DNA from: Rhizobium sp. Q54
GTDB taxonomy: Bacteria > Pseudomonadota > Alphaproteobacteria > SHVZ01
Direction of reading: 5' to 3'
Length of the DNA: 44,883 bases
Assembly: GCA_945871425.1 (NCBI GenBank)
Contig: CAMBVS010000028.1
Span: forward strand, 1 to 44,883
The notes below the pieces were generated by a model. It made no database searches, was not told where the DNA came from, and saw nothing but the letters and a program-made list of their open reading frames with translations. This document shows, in pieces, positions 1 to 10,180 of the stretch. The translations under genes were made by a program, and so were the position numbers. Position 1 is the stretch's first letter. Each line of letters starts with the position of its first letter.

Positions 1-22
1 GGCAGGGTGGGGGCCGGCGCCG

Positions 23-1576
23 CTACTCCGCCGCTTGGCTCTGTATCGTCTCCGGCCGCCAGCGCAGCACCGGCTTCCGGGCTGCACCGACCTCGTCGAG
101 GCGGCGGCGCGGCGTCAGGACGGGGGCTTGGTGGAAAGGCTCCGGATCGGTCTTCGCCCGCTCGGCAAGCACGCGAAGCGTCGCGATGAAGGCGTCGAGC
201 GCGTCCTTGCTCTCGGTCTCGGTCGGCTCGACCAGCATGGCGCCGTGGACGATCAGCGGGAAATAGACCGTCATCGGGTGGTAGCCGGCGTCGATCAGCG
301 CCTTGGCGAAGTCCAGCGTGGTGACGCCGGTGTCCTTGAGGAAGCGGTCGTCGAACAGCGCCTCGTGCATGCAGTAGCCGGGGAAGGCCGGCGTCATCAC
401 GTCCTTCAGCTTGGCCAGGATGTAGTTGGCGTTGAGGACGGCGTCCTCCGCCACCTGCGCCAGGCCGTCGGAGCCGTGGCTCATCATGTAGGCGAGCGCG
501 CGGACGAACATGCCCATCTGGCCGTGGAAGACCTTGAGCCGCCCCAGCGCCTCGGCGCCGTCGCCGGATGCCTGCGGCGTCTCGACCAGCCTGAAGCCGT
601 CCTTGCCGTGGACGACCAGCGGCAGCGGCGCGAAGGGCGCCAGGGCCGCCGACAGCACCACCGGGCCGGAGCCCGGCCCGCCGCCGCCATGGGGCGTCGA
701 GCAGGTCTTGTGCAGGTTGATGTGCATGGCATCGACACCGAGATCGCCGGGCCTGACGCGGCCGACGATGGCGTTGAAGTTGGCGCCGTCGCAGTAGAGA
801 TATCCTCCCACCGCATGCACGGCGTCCGCCAGCGCCGAGATCTCGGTCTCGAAGATGCCGCAGGTGTTGGGGTTGGTGATCATGATGGCGGCGACGTCGG
901 GGCCGAGCTTGGCCTTGAAGGCGTCGACATCGACATGGCCGTTGGCCCTGGCCGGGATCGCCTCGACGGTGAAGCCGATGGAGGCAGCCGTCGCCGGGTT
1001 GGTGCCATGCGCCGATTCAGGCACCAGCACGCGATGGCGGTTCTCGCCCTTGGCTTCGAGCGCGGCCTTGATGCAGAGCATGCCGCAGAGCTCGCCATGC
1101 GCGCCGGCCGCCGGCGACAGCGCGACGGCCGGCATGTTGGTGAGCGTCTTCAGCCAGTGGGCGAGGCGATCCAGCAGCTCGAGCGCGCCCTGCACGGCGG
1201 ATTCAGGCGCCAGCGGATGCAGATCGCCGAATCCCGGCAGCCGCGCCATCTTCTCATTGAGGCGCGGGTTGTGCTTCATCGTGCACGAGCCCAGCGGATA
1301 GAGGCCGGCGTCGATCGCGTAGTTCTTCTGCGACATCCGGGTGAAGTGGCGCACCACCTGCGGCTCGGAGAGTCCCGGAAGCCCGATGGCGCCCTTCCGC
1401 GCGAGACCGCCGAGACGATCCTTCACCTTGGGCGGCTCCGGCAGATCGACGCCGGTGCGGCCGGGCGCGTCCTGCTCAAAGCTGAGCAGCTCCTCCATCT
1501 GCAGGCCGCGGTTGCCGGCGAGGCCGGCCTCGCCCGCCTTGAAGCCGGTGCTGACGGCCTTGCTCCAGTCGCTCAT
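23..1576 (-). CDS. gcvPB: Glycine dehydrogenase (decarboxylating) subunit 2, GcvPB
   Basis: This is the PLP-binding half of the split P-protein of the glycine cleavage system. With GcvPA it decarboxylates glycine and passes the aminomethyl group to the lipoyl arm of GcvH in the cytoplasm. The 517-aa length is typical of the separate C-terminal subunit. The PLP lysine is K290, in the motif [18 protein letters not shown], followed by the glycine-rich loop of the family. An upstream motif, [13 protein letters not shown], is also diagnostic. The start codon overlaps the gcvPA stop by 4 nt (ATGA), so the two subunits are probably translationally coupled and made in equal amounts. It is the last gene of the riboswitch-controlled gcvT-gcvH-gcvPA-gcvPB operon and its stop (TAG at 23-25) lies just inside the window. 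Identification is secure. Confidence 0.97.
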   Translation of the reverse strand: MSDWSKAVSTGFKAGEAGLAGNRGLQMEELLSFEQDAPGRTGVDLPEPPKVKDRLGGLARKGAIGLPGLSEPQVVRHFTRMSQKNYAIDAGLYPLGSCTMKHNPRLNEKMARLPGFGDLHPLAPESAVQGALELLDRLAHWLKTLTNMPAVALSPAAGAHGELCGMLCIKAALEAKGENRHRVLVPESAHGTNPATAASIGFTVEAIPARANGHVDVDAFKAKLGPDVAAIMITNPNTCGIFETEISALADAVHAVGGYLYCDGANFNAIVGRVRPGDLGVDAMHINLHKTCSTPHGGGGPGSGPVVLSAALAPFAPLPLVVHGKDGFRLVETPQASGDGAEALGRLKVFHGQMGMFVRALAYMMSHGSDGLAQVAEDAVLNANYILAKLKDVMTPAFPGYCMHEALFDDRFLKDTGVTTLDFAKALIDAGYHPMTVYFPLIVHGAMLVEPTETESKDALDAFIATLRVLAERAKTDPEPFHQAPVLTPRRRLDEVGAARKPVLRWRPETIQSQAAE

Positions 1577-2919
1577 CGGAGGTCCTCCCGGAGCGCGGCC
1601 ACAAGCGCATCCATATCGGCATCGGTGTTGGTTTCGGTCGCTGCCACCAGCAACAGATTGGCGAGCGCGGCGTCCCCCGGCAGAAGGCGGGAGACCGGCA
1701 CACCGGCAAGGATGCGCTTCGTGGCGAGACGGTCGACGACGCCCGCCGCCGGCTTAGGCAGCTTCACCGTGAACTCGTTGAAGAAGGCGGAGTTGACCAC
1801 CGACACGCCGGGGATGCCGGCGAGCTTGTCGGCGAGCTGCACCGCCTTGGCGTGGTTGAGCGTCGCGAGCCGGGTCAGCCCGACCTCGCCCAGGATCGTC
1901 ATGTGGATGCAGAAGGCCAGCGCGCAGAGGCCGGCATTGGTGCAGATGTTGGAGGTCGCCTTCTCGCGGCGGATGTGCTGCTCGCGGGTCGAGAGCGTCA
2001 GCACCCAGCCGCGGCGGCCATCGGCATCGACGGTCTGGCCGGAGAGGCGGCCCGGCATCTGGCGGATGAATTTCTCGCGCGTGGCGAAGAGGCCGACATA
2101 AGGGCCGCCATAGTTGAGGCCGTTGCCGATCGACTGGCCCTCGGCGGCGACGATGTCGGCGCCCATGGCGCCGGGGGATTCCAGCGCTCCCAGCGACACG
2201 ATCTCGGTGGTGACGACCACCAGCAGCGCGCCCTTGGCGTGGCAGGCCTCGGCCAGCGGCTTCAGGTCGCGGACCTGACCGAAGACCGACGGGTATTGCA
2301 CGACGACGCAGGCGACGTCGTCGCCGATGCCGGCCGCCGCGTCCTCCTTGCCCTCGGGATCGGAGGCGAGCGCATCGACCTTGAAGCCACCGAACTTGCC
2401 ATGGGTCTCGATGACCGAGCGGTACATCGGGTGGAGACCACCGGAGAGCACGGCGCGCGTGCGGCGCGTCACCCGGTTCGCCATCATCACCGCCTCGGCG
2501 GCGGCGGTGGAGCCGTCATACATCGAGGCATTGGCAACCTCCATGCCGGTCACCAGCGCCACCTGCGTCTGGAACTCGAACAGCATCTGCAGCGTGCCCT
2601 GGGCGATCTCCGGCTGGTAGGGCGTGTAGGCCGTCAGGAACTCGCCGCGCTGGATCAGGTGGTCGACCGAGCTCGGCACATGGTGGCGATAGGCGCCGGC
2701 GCCGAGAAAGCTCGGCACCGCACCGGACGGGATGTTCGTCGCCGCCATCGCCGACAAGGCGCGATCGACCTCGAGCTCGCCCTGGAATGAGGGCAGGTCG
2801 ACCGGCTTCGTCTGCCAGACCTTGGCCGGCACGTCCTTGAACAGGTCGCGGACCGAGCCGGCGCCGATGGCGGCCAGCATCTCCCGGCGATCGTCGGGAG
2901 TGAGCGGCAGGTAGCGCAT
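1573..2919 (-). CDS. gcvPA: Glycine dehydrogenase (decarboxylating) subunit 1, GcvPA
   Basis: This is the N-terminal-type subunit of the two-subunit glycine decarboxylase and partner of GcvPB. The 448-aa protein begins [19 protein letters not shown], the usual opening of the family, and carries the conserved stretches [19 protein letters not shown] and [16 protein letters not shown]. It does not contain the PLP lysine, which lies in GcvPB, and it contributes to the active site at the heterodimer interface. Its start abuts the gcvH stop (they share base 2919) and its end overlaps the gcvPB start by 4 nt, so this is a tight operon. Many bacteria have a single fused GcvP of about 950 aa; the split form here is a lineage trait and not a break. 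Confidence 0.97.
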   Translation of the reverse strand: MRYLPLTPDDRREMLAAIGAGSVRDLFKDVPAKVWQTKPVDLPSFQGELEVDRALSAMAATNIPSGAVPSFLGAGAYRHHVPSSVDHLIQRGEFLTAYTPYQPEIAQGTLQMLFEFQTQVALVTGMEVANASMYDGSTAAAEAVMMANRVTRRTRAVLSGGLHPMYRSVIETHGKFGGFKVDALASDPEGKEDAAAGIGDDVACVVVQYPSVFGQVRDLKPLAEACHAKGALLVVVTTEIVSLGALESPGAMGADIVAAEGQSIGNGLNYGGPYVGLFATREKFIRQMPGRLSGQTVDADGRRGWVLTLSTREQHIRREKATSNICTNAGLCALAFCIHMTILGEVGLTRLATLNHAKAVQLADKLAGIPGVSVVNSAFFNEFTVKLPKPAAGVVDRLATKRILAGVPVSRLLPGDAALANLLLVAATETNTDADMDALVAALREDLR

Positions 2920-3296
2920 CAGTGCTGACCCTCGGTGTGCTTCTTGTAGGCGGCGGCATCCATCAGCCCGTCGACCTCCTTGGCATCGGCGAGCCTGATC
3001 TTCATGAACCAGCCCTTGCCCTCGGCATCCTCGTTGACCAGCGCCGGCGTGTCGGCGAGCGCCGCGTTCACCTCGGTCACCTCGCCGGAGACCGGCGCGT
3101 AGACCTCGCTCGCCGCCTTCACCGACTCGACGACGGCCGCCTCATCGCCCTGCTTCACTTGTCTGCCGACGGCGGGAAGCTCGACGAAGACGACGTCGCC
3201 CAGCTGCTCCTGCGCATAGACGCTGATGCCGACGGTGGCGATGCCGCCCTCGACCCTGACCCACTCGTGATCCTTGCTGAACCGCATGACTGTCAT
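2919..3296 (-). CDS. gcvH: Glycine cleavage system H protein
   Basis: This is the lipoyl carrier that shuttles the aminomethyl group between the P-protein and GcvT. At 125 aa it has the expected length. The start [18 protein letters not shown] is typical, and the lipoylation site is K60 in [19 protein letters not shown]. The C-terminal part ([10 protein letters not shown]) completes the barrel-sandwich hybrid fold. It sits between gcvT and gcvPA, overlapping gcvT by 4 nt (ATGA at 3293-3296). A start two codons inside (MRFSKDHEW, third codon after the second Met) is possible but changes little. Control should come from the glycine riboswitch upstream of gcvT. Confidence 0.97.
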   Translation of the reverse strand: MTVMRFSKDHEWVRVEGGIATVGISVYAQEQLGDVVFVELPAVGRQVKQGDEAAVVESVKAASEVYAPVSGEVTEVNAALADTPALVNEDAEGKGWFMKIRLADAKEVDGLMDAAAYKKHTEGQH

Positions 3297-4399
3297 CCCC
3301 GGTGATAGTTGGGCTGCACGAACGGCATTTTCACGACCTTGGCGGGCCGGAGCGTGCCGCGGACGATGGTCTGGATGGACGTACCCGGCTGGGCGTGCTG
3401 GACGGCGACATAACCCATGGCGACCGGGCCGCCGACGGAGGGGCCGAAGCCGCCCGAGGTGATCTCGCCGATGGTGGCTCCTGCCAAGTCCGCGACCGGC
3501 GTATGGCCGCGGGCGGGCGCCTTGTCCTCGGGCTTGATGCCGACGCGCTTGCGGGTAGCGCCGTCCTTCAGCTGGCGCATGACGATGGCGTGGCCGGGAA
3601 ACCCTCCCTCCTCGCGCCGGCGCTTGCCGATCGTCCAGGCAAGATCGGCCTCGATCGGCGTGGTGGTCGGATCGATGTCGTTGCCGTGCAGGCAGAGGCC
3701 GGCTTCGAGGCGAAGGGAGTCGCGGGCGCCGAGGCCGATCGGCTTCACTTCCGGCTCCGCCAGCAGCGCGCGTGCCAGCGCCTCGGCGTCCCTGGCCGCG
3801 ACCGAGATCTCCCAGCCATCCTCGCCGGTGTAGCCCGAGCGGGTGGCGAGGCAGTCGATGCCGGCGATCTTCAGGTCGCGGATGGAAAGGAAGACCATGT
3901 CGGTCGAGCCGGGCGAGAGCTTTGCCATCACCGTCTTGGCGGCAGGCCCCTGCAGCGCCATCAGCGCCCGGTCTTCCAGGTATTCGATGCCGACGCCCTT
4001 CAGCCGCGCCCGCATATGCGCGAGGTCGGCCTCCTTGTTGGAGGCGTTGACGACGACGAACAGATGGTCGCCGCGGTTGGTCGCCATCAGGTCATCCAGG
4101 ATGCCGGCCTTGTCGTCCAGCAGCAGCGAGTAGCGGGTGCGGCCGAGCCCGAGGCCCTGGTAGTCGCCGGGCACCAGCGTCTCCAGCTGCTTCGCCGCAT
4201 CGGATCCCACGATCCGCGCCTGGCCCATGTGGCTGACGTCGAAGAGCCCGGCCTGGGAGCGGGTGTGCAGATGCTCGCCGAGGATTCCCATCGGGTACTG
4301 CACCGGCATGTCGTAGCCGGCGAAGGGCACCATCTTGGCGCCGAGCGAGCGGTGGAGGGCGTTGAGCGGCGTGGTTTTCAGCGAGCCTGGATCGGCCAA
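3293..4399 (-). CDS. gcvT: Aminomethyltransferase (glycine cleavage T protein)
   Basis: GcvT takes the aminomethyl group from lipoylated GcvH and transfers it to tetrahydrofolate, releasing ammonia and 5,10-methylene-THF. The 368-aa protein has the family opening [20 protein letters not shown], the folate-pocket motif LFDVSHMGQ, the [10 protein letters not shown] segment and a normal C-terminal GCV_T barrel. It is the first gene of the operon; the tandem glycine riboswitch lies about 50 nt upstream of its ATG on the same strand. The gene is complete, with no sign of truncation. Confidence 0.97.
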   Translation of the reverse strand: MADPGSLKTTPLNALHRSLGAKMVPFAGYDMPVQYPMGILGEHLHTRSQAGLFDVSHMGQARIVGSDAAKQLETLVPGDYQGLGLGRTRYSLLLDDKAGILDDLMATNRGDHLFVVVNASNKEADLAHMRARLKGVGIEYLEDRALMALQGPAAKTVMAKLSPGSTDMVFLSIRDLKIAGIDCLATRSGYTGEDGWEISVAARDAEALARALLAEPEVKPIGLGARDSLRLEAGLCLHGNDIDPTTTPIEADLAWTIGKRRREEGGFPGHAIVMRQLKDGATRKRVGIKPEDKAPARGHTPVADLAGATIGEITSGGFGPSVGGPVAMGYVAVQHAQPGTSIQTIVRGTLRPAKVVKMPFVQPNYHRG

Positions 4400-4449
4400 T
4401 TCGGTTCTCCGACAGAGTTGCGGCGGCCCGATGCGCGAATGCGCCGAGC

Positions 4450-4640
4450 CGCCCCCTCTGTCGCGAGACCTGAAAGATTCACCCGGTTGCCGGGCTTACC
4501 TCGTCGGTGAGGCGTTTATGCCTGCTCTCCAGAGTGTCCTCTCCCCCGGGTCCGGGTGCCTGAGAGTTTCCGGGGCGGTTGCTCCTTCGGCGCCGGCCCT
4601 CCCACAAACTGTGATGGGCCGAACTCTTCCCGGGGGATCG
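4450..4640 (-). promoter_or_regulatory. Tandem glycine riboswitch upstream of gcvT
   Basis: Read on the minus strand, the leader has the hallmarks of two adjacent glycine aptamers. Aptamer 1 (about 4640 to 4524) contains GCGCCGAAGGAGCAA (about 4593 to 4579), then AACTCTCAGGCA (about 4569 to 4558), and closes with ACTCTGGAGAG (about 4535 to 4525). Aptamer 2 (about 4528 to 4451) contains CACCGACGAGGTAAGCC, then TGAATCTTTCAGGT, and closes with GACAGAGGGGG. These match the cores of gcvT-leader tandem riboswitches such as that of Bacillus subtilis. In that family glycine binding turns the gcv genes on. I see no clear intrinsic terminator between aptamer 2 and gcvT, so control may act on translation; that part is inference. 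Confidence 0.93.
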
Positions 4641-4701
4641 ACGGACGGCCCAAGGTGCGGGTGCCTAGGTCGAAAGTCAATCGAGGAGCGCACGAGGATT
4701 G

Positions 4702-4708
4702 CTAGACT
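4702..4708 (+). promoter_or_regulatory. Candidate -10 element of a leaderless promoter (CTAGACT)
   Basis: The sequence CTAGACT contains TAGACT, a -10-like hexamer (T1, A2, A4 and T6 match TATAAT). Its last T is 7 nt before the A of the ATG at 4715, so transcription starting at the usual distance would begin on the start codon itself. No Shine-Dalgarno sequence lies just upstream, which agrees with a leaderless mRNA. The same spacing occurs before marR (22502-22508). No convincing -35 box is visible. Confidence 0.4.
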
Positions 4709-4714
4709 GTCCTG

Positions 4715-5062
4715 ATGAGCGCAAAGACGACCGAGCGATTGCGGCAGATCTGCCTCAGGCTGCCTGAATCGGAAGAGCGCGAGACCTGGGACCTGCCGAC
4801 CTTTCGCGTCCGCAACAAGATCTTCGCCATGCAGGTCGACGACGACGGCCGGCCCGTCGTCTGGTTCAAGGCGCCTTCAGGCAGCCAGGACGTGCTGGTG
4901 GGATCCGATCCGGAGCGATTCTTCGTGCCGCCCTATCTCGGGCACAAGGGCTGGGTCGGCATGCGGCTCGACCGGCGGCCCGACTGGGCCGAGGTCGATC
5001 TCCTGGTCCGGCGCAGCTACCGGCTGATCGCGCCGAAGAAACTGGCGACGAAACTCGACTAG
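4715..5062 (+). CDS. MmcQ/YjbR-family protein
   Basis: This 115-aa protein belongs to the MmcQ/YjbR family, small proteins with a double-wing-like fold similar to a DNA-binding domain. The recognisable features are the opening LRQICLRLPESEERETWDLPTFRVRNKIFA, here split as LPESEERETWDLPTFRV plus the KIFA strand, then VVWFKAP and the ending PDWAEVDLLVRRSYRLIAPKKL. Its biochemical role is unknown in most species. It is divergent from the gcv operon across the riboswitch and converges on the next gene: the palindrome CTAG at 5058-5061 supplies part of both TAG stop codons. The likely promoter is the leaderless element at 4702. Confidence 0.85.
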   Translation: MSAKTTERLRQICLRLPESEERETWDLPTFRVRNKIFAMQVDDDGRPVVWFKAPSGSQDVLVGSDPERFFVPPYLGHKGWVGMRLDRRPDWAEVDLLVRRSYRLIAPKKLATKLD

Positions 5063-5682
5063 CGGGCGGCCATGGCGAGCTTGGGCGGCGCGCCCGGCGC
5101 CGGCTTGCCCTCGGCTACCGCCTTCGCCGCCTCCTCGAATTTCATCGGGGCCTCGCCATGGGCGCGGTTCGGAGGTTTCGGCGCGAAGTCGGCGGGCTTC
5201 GCCTTGGTCGGTCCGTCATGGTGGACAAAACCGGTCATGGTCGCCGCCTCGAGCGCCCGATCGCAGGCGAGCTTGAACTCAGGCGGCGCCTTCAGCTGGA
5301 TCGCGCGGGCCAGATGCTTCTTGGCTTCGCCGATCTTCTTGGCCCGCAGCTCCTTGTCGTCATGATGCGCGGCCTGGAGCGCACCGGCGGACGCCTCGCT
5401 TGCCGCCTTCATGAAGCAGCTCTTCAGCAGTTCGTCGGACCGGGCGCGCATCTCCGTGATGAAATCCTTCGGCGCCTTCGGGTTCTTCAGGAGCTCGGTC
5501 ACGCGCTTGGCGGCGGTCTCGCAGCGATCGGGGGCCGGGGCGTAGGCGTGAGCCTTCATGCCTTCGACGGCGGCGACGATCGAATTCTTGATCGCCTCGA
5601 CCTTGCGGGCTTCGGCCTCCTGCTCCCGTGCTTTCTTCTCCGCGGCGGCCTGGGCGCCTGATGGGGGTTTCGAACCGAACAT
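5059..5682 (-). CDS. Hypothetical helical, charged protein
   Basis: I do not recognise this 207-aa protein. The N-terminal 40 residues are lysine-, glutamate- and alanine-rich (AAAEKKAREQEAEARKVEAIK) and should form a helix or coiled coil. The middle (about 50-145) is also helical, with isolated cysteines, and the C-terminal 60 residues are rich in proline, lysine and alanine and look disordered. There is no signal peptide or membrane segment, so a cytoplasmic location is likely. A strong Shine-Dalgarno GGAGG sits 8 nt before the ATG. The AT-rich upstream region carries a perfect CtrA-type site (5732-5747), so it may be cell-cycle controlled. Its stop overlaps that of the convergent MmcQ/YjbR gene. 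Confidence 0.75.
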   Translation of the reverse strand: MFGSKPPSGAQAAAEKKAREQEAEARKVEAIKNSIVAAVEGMKAHAYAPAPDRCETAAKRVTELLKNPKAPKDFITEMRARSDELLKSCFMKAASEASAGALQAAHHDDKELRAKKIGEAKKHLARAIQLKAPPEFKLACDRALEAATMTGFVHHDGPTKAKPADFAPKPPNRAHGEAPMKFEEAAKAVAEGKPAPGAPPKLAMAAR

Positions 5683-5731
5683 GGCGATGCCTCCTCGAGG
5701 CTGCTACATCACGCCAGTCTCAACGAAATGA

Positions 5732-5747
5732 GTTAACAAACGCTTAA
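5732..5747 (-). promoter_or_regulatory. CtrA-type binding site (TTAA-N7-TTAAC)
   Basis: On the minus strand the sequence TTAAGCGTTTGTTAAC matches the full CtrA consensus TTAA-N7-TTAAC without a mismatch. It lies 50 to 65 nt upstream of the start of the hypothetical gene at 5059-5682, in a conspicuously AT-rich island (about 5725-5805) in otherwise GC-rich DNA. CtrA is the alphaproteobacterial cell-cycle response regulator. A further GTTAAC half site lies near 5850. Function is inferred from the motif alone. Confidence 0.55.
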
Positions 5748-5903
5748 TAGAAACATAGTGCAATTTAAGAAAATTTTCCAGCTTATTGATTTTACAGGAT
5801 TTTGCACCTGCGAAGGCGCCGGACCGTCACTTCGGGCGGTGGATCATTCTGTTAACGCCTCGGAGCGAAGCCCGATTGGACCTTGCGATCGCTCGCCAGT
5901 GCC

Positions 5904-6089
5904 TCAGGGGGTGGTCTCCGTGGCCGGCTCGGCGGCGGGCTCCGACTGCCCCTCGTCCTCGGGCTTACGACCGGCGGCGAGGGCCTCCTCGCGGCGCTGC
6001 TGCTTTTGCTGCAGCTTCTTCGCCTTCTTCTCTTCCTTGGCGCGGACGCGCTCATTGCGCTGCTGCTTATAGTTCGGCTTGAACGCCAT
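5904..6089 (-). CDS. Small basic, lysine/glutamine-rich protein
   Basis: This is a 61-aa protein starting MAFKPNYKQQRNERVRAKEEK, followed by a run of K, Q, R and E and an acidic, alanine/proline-rich tail ending in TETTP. I recall similar short MAFKPNY... proteins in alphaproteobacteria, all of unknown function. A longer reading frame begins at 6134, but the internal ATG at 6089 is preferred because GGAGG lies about 9 nt upstream and the earlier residues are atypical. The high charge suggests a nucleic-acid or ribosome-associated role, which is only a guess. It follows the cold-shock gene on the same strand, separated by a probable terminator hairpin (6143-6169). Confidence 0.75.
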   Translation of the reverse strand: MAFKPNYKQQRNERVRAKEEKKAKKLQQKQQRREEALAAGRKPEDEGQSEPAAEPATETTP

Positions 6090-6139
6090 CGAACACGCTC
6101 CTCCGCGCCGACCGGGGCCGGCACGTTCATGCAAGCATC

Positions 6140-6169
6140 AAAGGCGGGCGCCGGTCTCCCAGCGCCCGC
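6140..6169 (-). terminator. Probable terminator after the cold-shock gene
   Basis: A perfect 8-bp GC stem (GCGGGCGC at 6169-6162 with GCGCCCGC at 6151-6144, 10-nt loop) is followed on the minus strand by CTTTG. It lies 25 nt downstream of the csp stop. The T-tract is short, so termination may be partial. Confidence 0.5.
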
Positions 6170-6193
6170 TTGGATACCTCGTAACCCGACGGC

Positions 6194-6403
6194 TCAGACG
6201 GCCTTCAGGTTCTCCGCCGAGGACTTGCCGCGCTTGGGATCGCGCTGCTCCTCGAAGGAGACCTTCTGGCCCTCGGAGAGAGTGCGCATGCCTGCGCGCT
6301 CGACAGCCGAGATATGAACGAAGACGTCCGGTCCACCGCCCTCAGGCTGAATGAAACCGAAACCCTTGGTGCTGTTGAACCACTTAACAGTGCCGACCGG
6401 CAT
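6194..6403 (-). CDS. Cold-shock protein, CspA family
   Basis: This 69-aa single cold-shock domain binds single-stranded RNA or DNA and acts as an RNA chaperone. The start [20 protein letters not shown] contains RNP1 (KGFGFI), followed by RNP2 (VFVHIS). The frame stays open 13 codons further up to an ATG at 6442, but the ATG at 6403 fits the family and has GGAG at the proper distance. About 190 nt separate this start from greB; cold-shock genes often have long structured leaders, though I could not recognise a specific element. A terminator-like hairpin follows the gene. Confidence 0.95.
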   Translation of the reverse strand: MPVGTVKWFNSTKGFGFIQPEGGGPDVFVHISAVERAGMRTLSEGQKVSFEEQRDPKRGKSSAENLKAV

Positions 6404-6594
6404 ATCAGACTCCAGATCTGGTAGAGACATTGCGCCGCGCATCGCACGGCGGACTTTACTTGGGGATGCCTGGCATATCGGGCCTCAACGGCGCCTCAGA
6501 CCTCGGTCCGAAGTATTATCCCCGACAGAAGACATTACCGTGGCCACTTACGCAAGGCCCAAGAATATCCCCGGTCCGGAAGGTCGACCTGAAG

Positions 6595-7145
6595 TCATCG
6601 CTGCCGGTACTCGATCCGGACCGTTTCGATCGGTTCTAGTCCGGTCGGCGCGCGGACCTCGACGGTGTCGCCGACCTTGGATTTGAGCAGCGCGCGCGCC
6701 ACCGGCGAGAGCCAGCTGATCTCGCCCTCGTCATGGCGCACCTCGTCGACGCCGACGATGCGGATGGTCCGCTCCCGATCCTGCGAATCCACGTAAGTGA
6801 CTGTCGCACCGAAGAAAACCTGATCCCGATTGGTCTGGCGGGCGGGATCGACGACCTCGGCGATCTCCAGGCGCTTGGTCAGGAAGCGGAGCCGCCGGTC
6901 GATCTCGCGCAGCCGCTTCTTGCCGTAGAGGTAGTCGCCGTTCTCCGAACGGTCGCCGTTGCCGGCCGCCCAGGAGACGACCTCGACGACCTTCGGCCGC
7001 TCCACCTGCTTCAGCTGCCTGAATTCGTCCTGCAGGCGGCGAAGCCCCTCGGGCGTAATGTAGTTCTTGAGCCCGGCCGGAAGCGGTTCGGCTCCTTCCA
7101 GCTCCTCGTCCTCGGTGTCGTCGGTCTCTTTGGTGAAGGCCTTGC

Positions 7146-7149
<4 letters not shown>
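6595..7149 (-). CDS. greB: Transcription elongation factor GreB
   Basis: GreB enters the secondary channel of RNA polymerase and stimulates cleavage of backtracked transcripts. The 184-aa protein has an N-terminal coiled coil with the tip motif [21 protein letters not shown] and a C-terminal FKBP-like domain ([19 protein letters not shown], then [18 protein letters not shown]). [12 protein letters not shown] is the GreB-type version. I chose the GTG at 7149 because it overlaps the glpK stop as GTGA and leaves a normal length; there is no ATG before the conserved region. A non-homologous extension of about 180 aa in the same frame further upstream is an artefact over glpK. Coupling to a glycerol kinase gene is an unusual arrangement. 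Confidence 0.93.
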
Positions 7150-8633
<1,484 letters not shown>

Positions 8634-8701
8634 CATTTCCCCCGAACGTGGAATTTTCGTCATGGGCGATTATGCTGCGCGCTCTCTTTTCGGGGCAACG
8701 G

Positions 8702-10180
8702 GTGGTCTACGACCTGCTGGTCATCGGCGGCGGCATCAACGGCGCGGGCATTGCCCGGGACGCCCAGGGCCGTGGCCTTAAAACGCTGCTGGTCGAGGCC
8801 CGGGACCTCGCATCGGCGACGTCCTCGGCCTCCTCCAAGCTGATCCATGGCGGTCTCCGCTACCTCGAGCAGTACGAGTTCCGCCTGGTCAGGGAGGCGC
8901 TGATCGAGCGCGAGGTGCTGCTCCGGATGGCGCCGCACATCGTCAGCCCGCTCACCTTCGTGCTGCCGCACCGCCCTCACCTCAGGCCGGCCTGGATGAT
9001 CCGGATCGGCCTCTTCCTCTACGACCACCTAGGCGGCCGCGAGCGGCTTCCCGGATCCTACGGCATCGACTGCCGAACCCATCCCTTCGGCGTGCCGCTG
9101 TCCTCCACCATCTCGCGCGCCTTCGTCTATTCCGACTGCTGGGTCGACGACGCCCGCATGGTCGTGCTCAACGCCCGCGATGCTGCCGACCGCGGCGCCG
9201 AGATCCGCACGCGGACGCGCTGCGCCGAGACCCGCCGGCAGGACGGACTCTGGCAGGCCCGGCTCGTCGAGGAGAACGGCACGGCGACCGAGGTGAAGGC
9301 CCGCGCGGTGGTCAACGCCGCAGGTCCATGGGTCAACGAGGTGCTGGGCCAGGTCGTCCGCGCCAACAGCCCGAAGCACGTGCGGCTGATCAAAGGCAGC
9401 CACATCGTGGTGCCGCGCCTGCACGACGGGGGGCAGGCCTACATCCTGCAGAACGAGGACCGCCGCATCGTCTTCGTGCTGCCCTATGAGGGCCGATTCA
9501 GCCTGATCGGCACCACCGACGAGCCCTTCGACGGCGATCCGGCGCACGTCGCGATCACGCCGGGAGAGACCTCGTATCTCTGCGACGTGGTCACCCGGCA
9601 TTTCCGCAGCCGCGTCGCGCCCGAGGACGTCGTCTGGTCCTATGCCGGCGTCCGCCCGCTGCACGACGACGCCAACGTCAAGGCTTCGCAGGTGACACGC
9701 GACTACGCCTTCGATCTGGACACCGCATCCGGGGCGCCGCTGCTCTCGATCTTCGGCGGCAAGATCACGACGTTCCGGAAGCTGGCCGAACACGCGCTCG
9801 ACAAGCTGGCCCCGCATTTGCCGGGGATGGGCGGGGCATGGACCGAGGGCGCCACGCTGCCCGGCGGCGCCATGGCGAATGCCGATTTCGAGACCTTCCT
9901 TGCCGATCTCACGCGGCGCCGTCCCTGGCTTCCCGAGCCGCGCCGCCTGGCACGGGCCTATGGCACGGAGGTCGATCGCCTGTTCGGCGACGCCAGGGCG
10001 GCTGCAGATCTCGGCCGCGACTTCGGCCGGGGTTTCACCGAGCGCGAGCTGACCTATCTGGTCGAGCGCGAATGGGCGAGAATGCCCGAAGACGTGCTGT
10101 GGCGGCGGTCCAAGCTCGGCCTGCATCTGGACGCGACGGCCAAGACCGCGATCGAAGACTGGTTCACGAGGAGAGGTTGA
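8702..10180 (+). CDS. glpD: Aerobic glycerol-3-phosphate dehydrogenase
   Basis: GlpD is a membrane-associated FAD enzyme that oxidises glycerol 3-phosphate to dihydroxyacetone phosphate and feeds electrons to quinone. Diagnostic motifs are the FAD-binding DLLVIGGGINGAGIARDA, ATSSASSKLIHGGLRYLE and the C-terminal LTYLVEREWARMPEDVLWRRSKLGL. I prefer GTG at 8702, which starts VVYDLLVIGGG like known GlpD proteins and has CGGGG six nt upstream. In-frame ATGs at 8648 and 8672 would add up to 18 atypical residues. The next gene starts on the base after the stop, so they are co-transcribed. The 492-aa length is normal. Confidence 0.95.
   Translation: MVYDLLVIGGGINGAGIARDAQGRGLKTLLVEARDLASATSSASSKLIHGGLRYLEQYEFRLVREALIEREVLLRMAPHIVSPLTFVLPHRPHLRPAWMIRIGLFLYDHLGGRERLPGSYGIDCRTHPFGVPLSSTISRAFVYSDCWVDDARMVVLNARDAADRGAEIRTRTRCAETRRQDGLWQARLVEENGTATEVKARAVVNAAGPWVNEVLGQVVRANSPKHVRLIKGSHIVVPRLHDGGQAYILQNEDRRIVFVLPYEGRFSLIGTTDEPFDGDPAHVAITPGETSYLCDVVTRHFRSRVAPEDVVWSYAGVRPLHDDANVKASQVTRDYAFDLDTASGAPLLSIFGGKITTFRKLAEHALDKLAPHLPGMGGAWTEGATLPGGAMANADFETFLADLTRRRPWLPEPRRLARAYGTEVDRLFGDARAAADLGRDFGRGFTERELTYLVEREWARMPEDVLWRRSKLGLHLDATAKTAIEDWFTRRG

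Noticed and set aside
35..2101. 688-aa ORF on the plus strand opposite gcvPB/gcvPA
   Set aside because: It is an antisense shadow in GC-rich DNA: composition is R/G/H/D-rich with no recognisable domain, and the opposite strand carries secure gcv genes.
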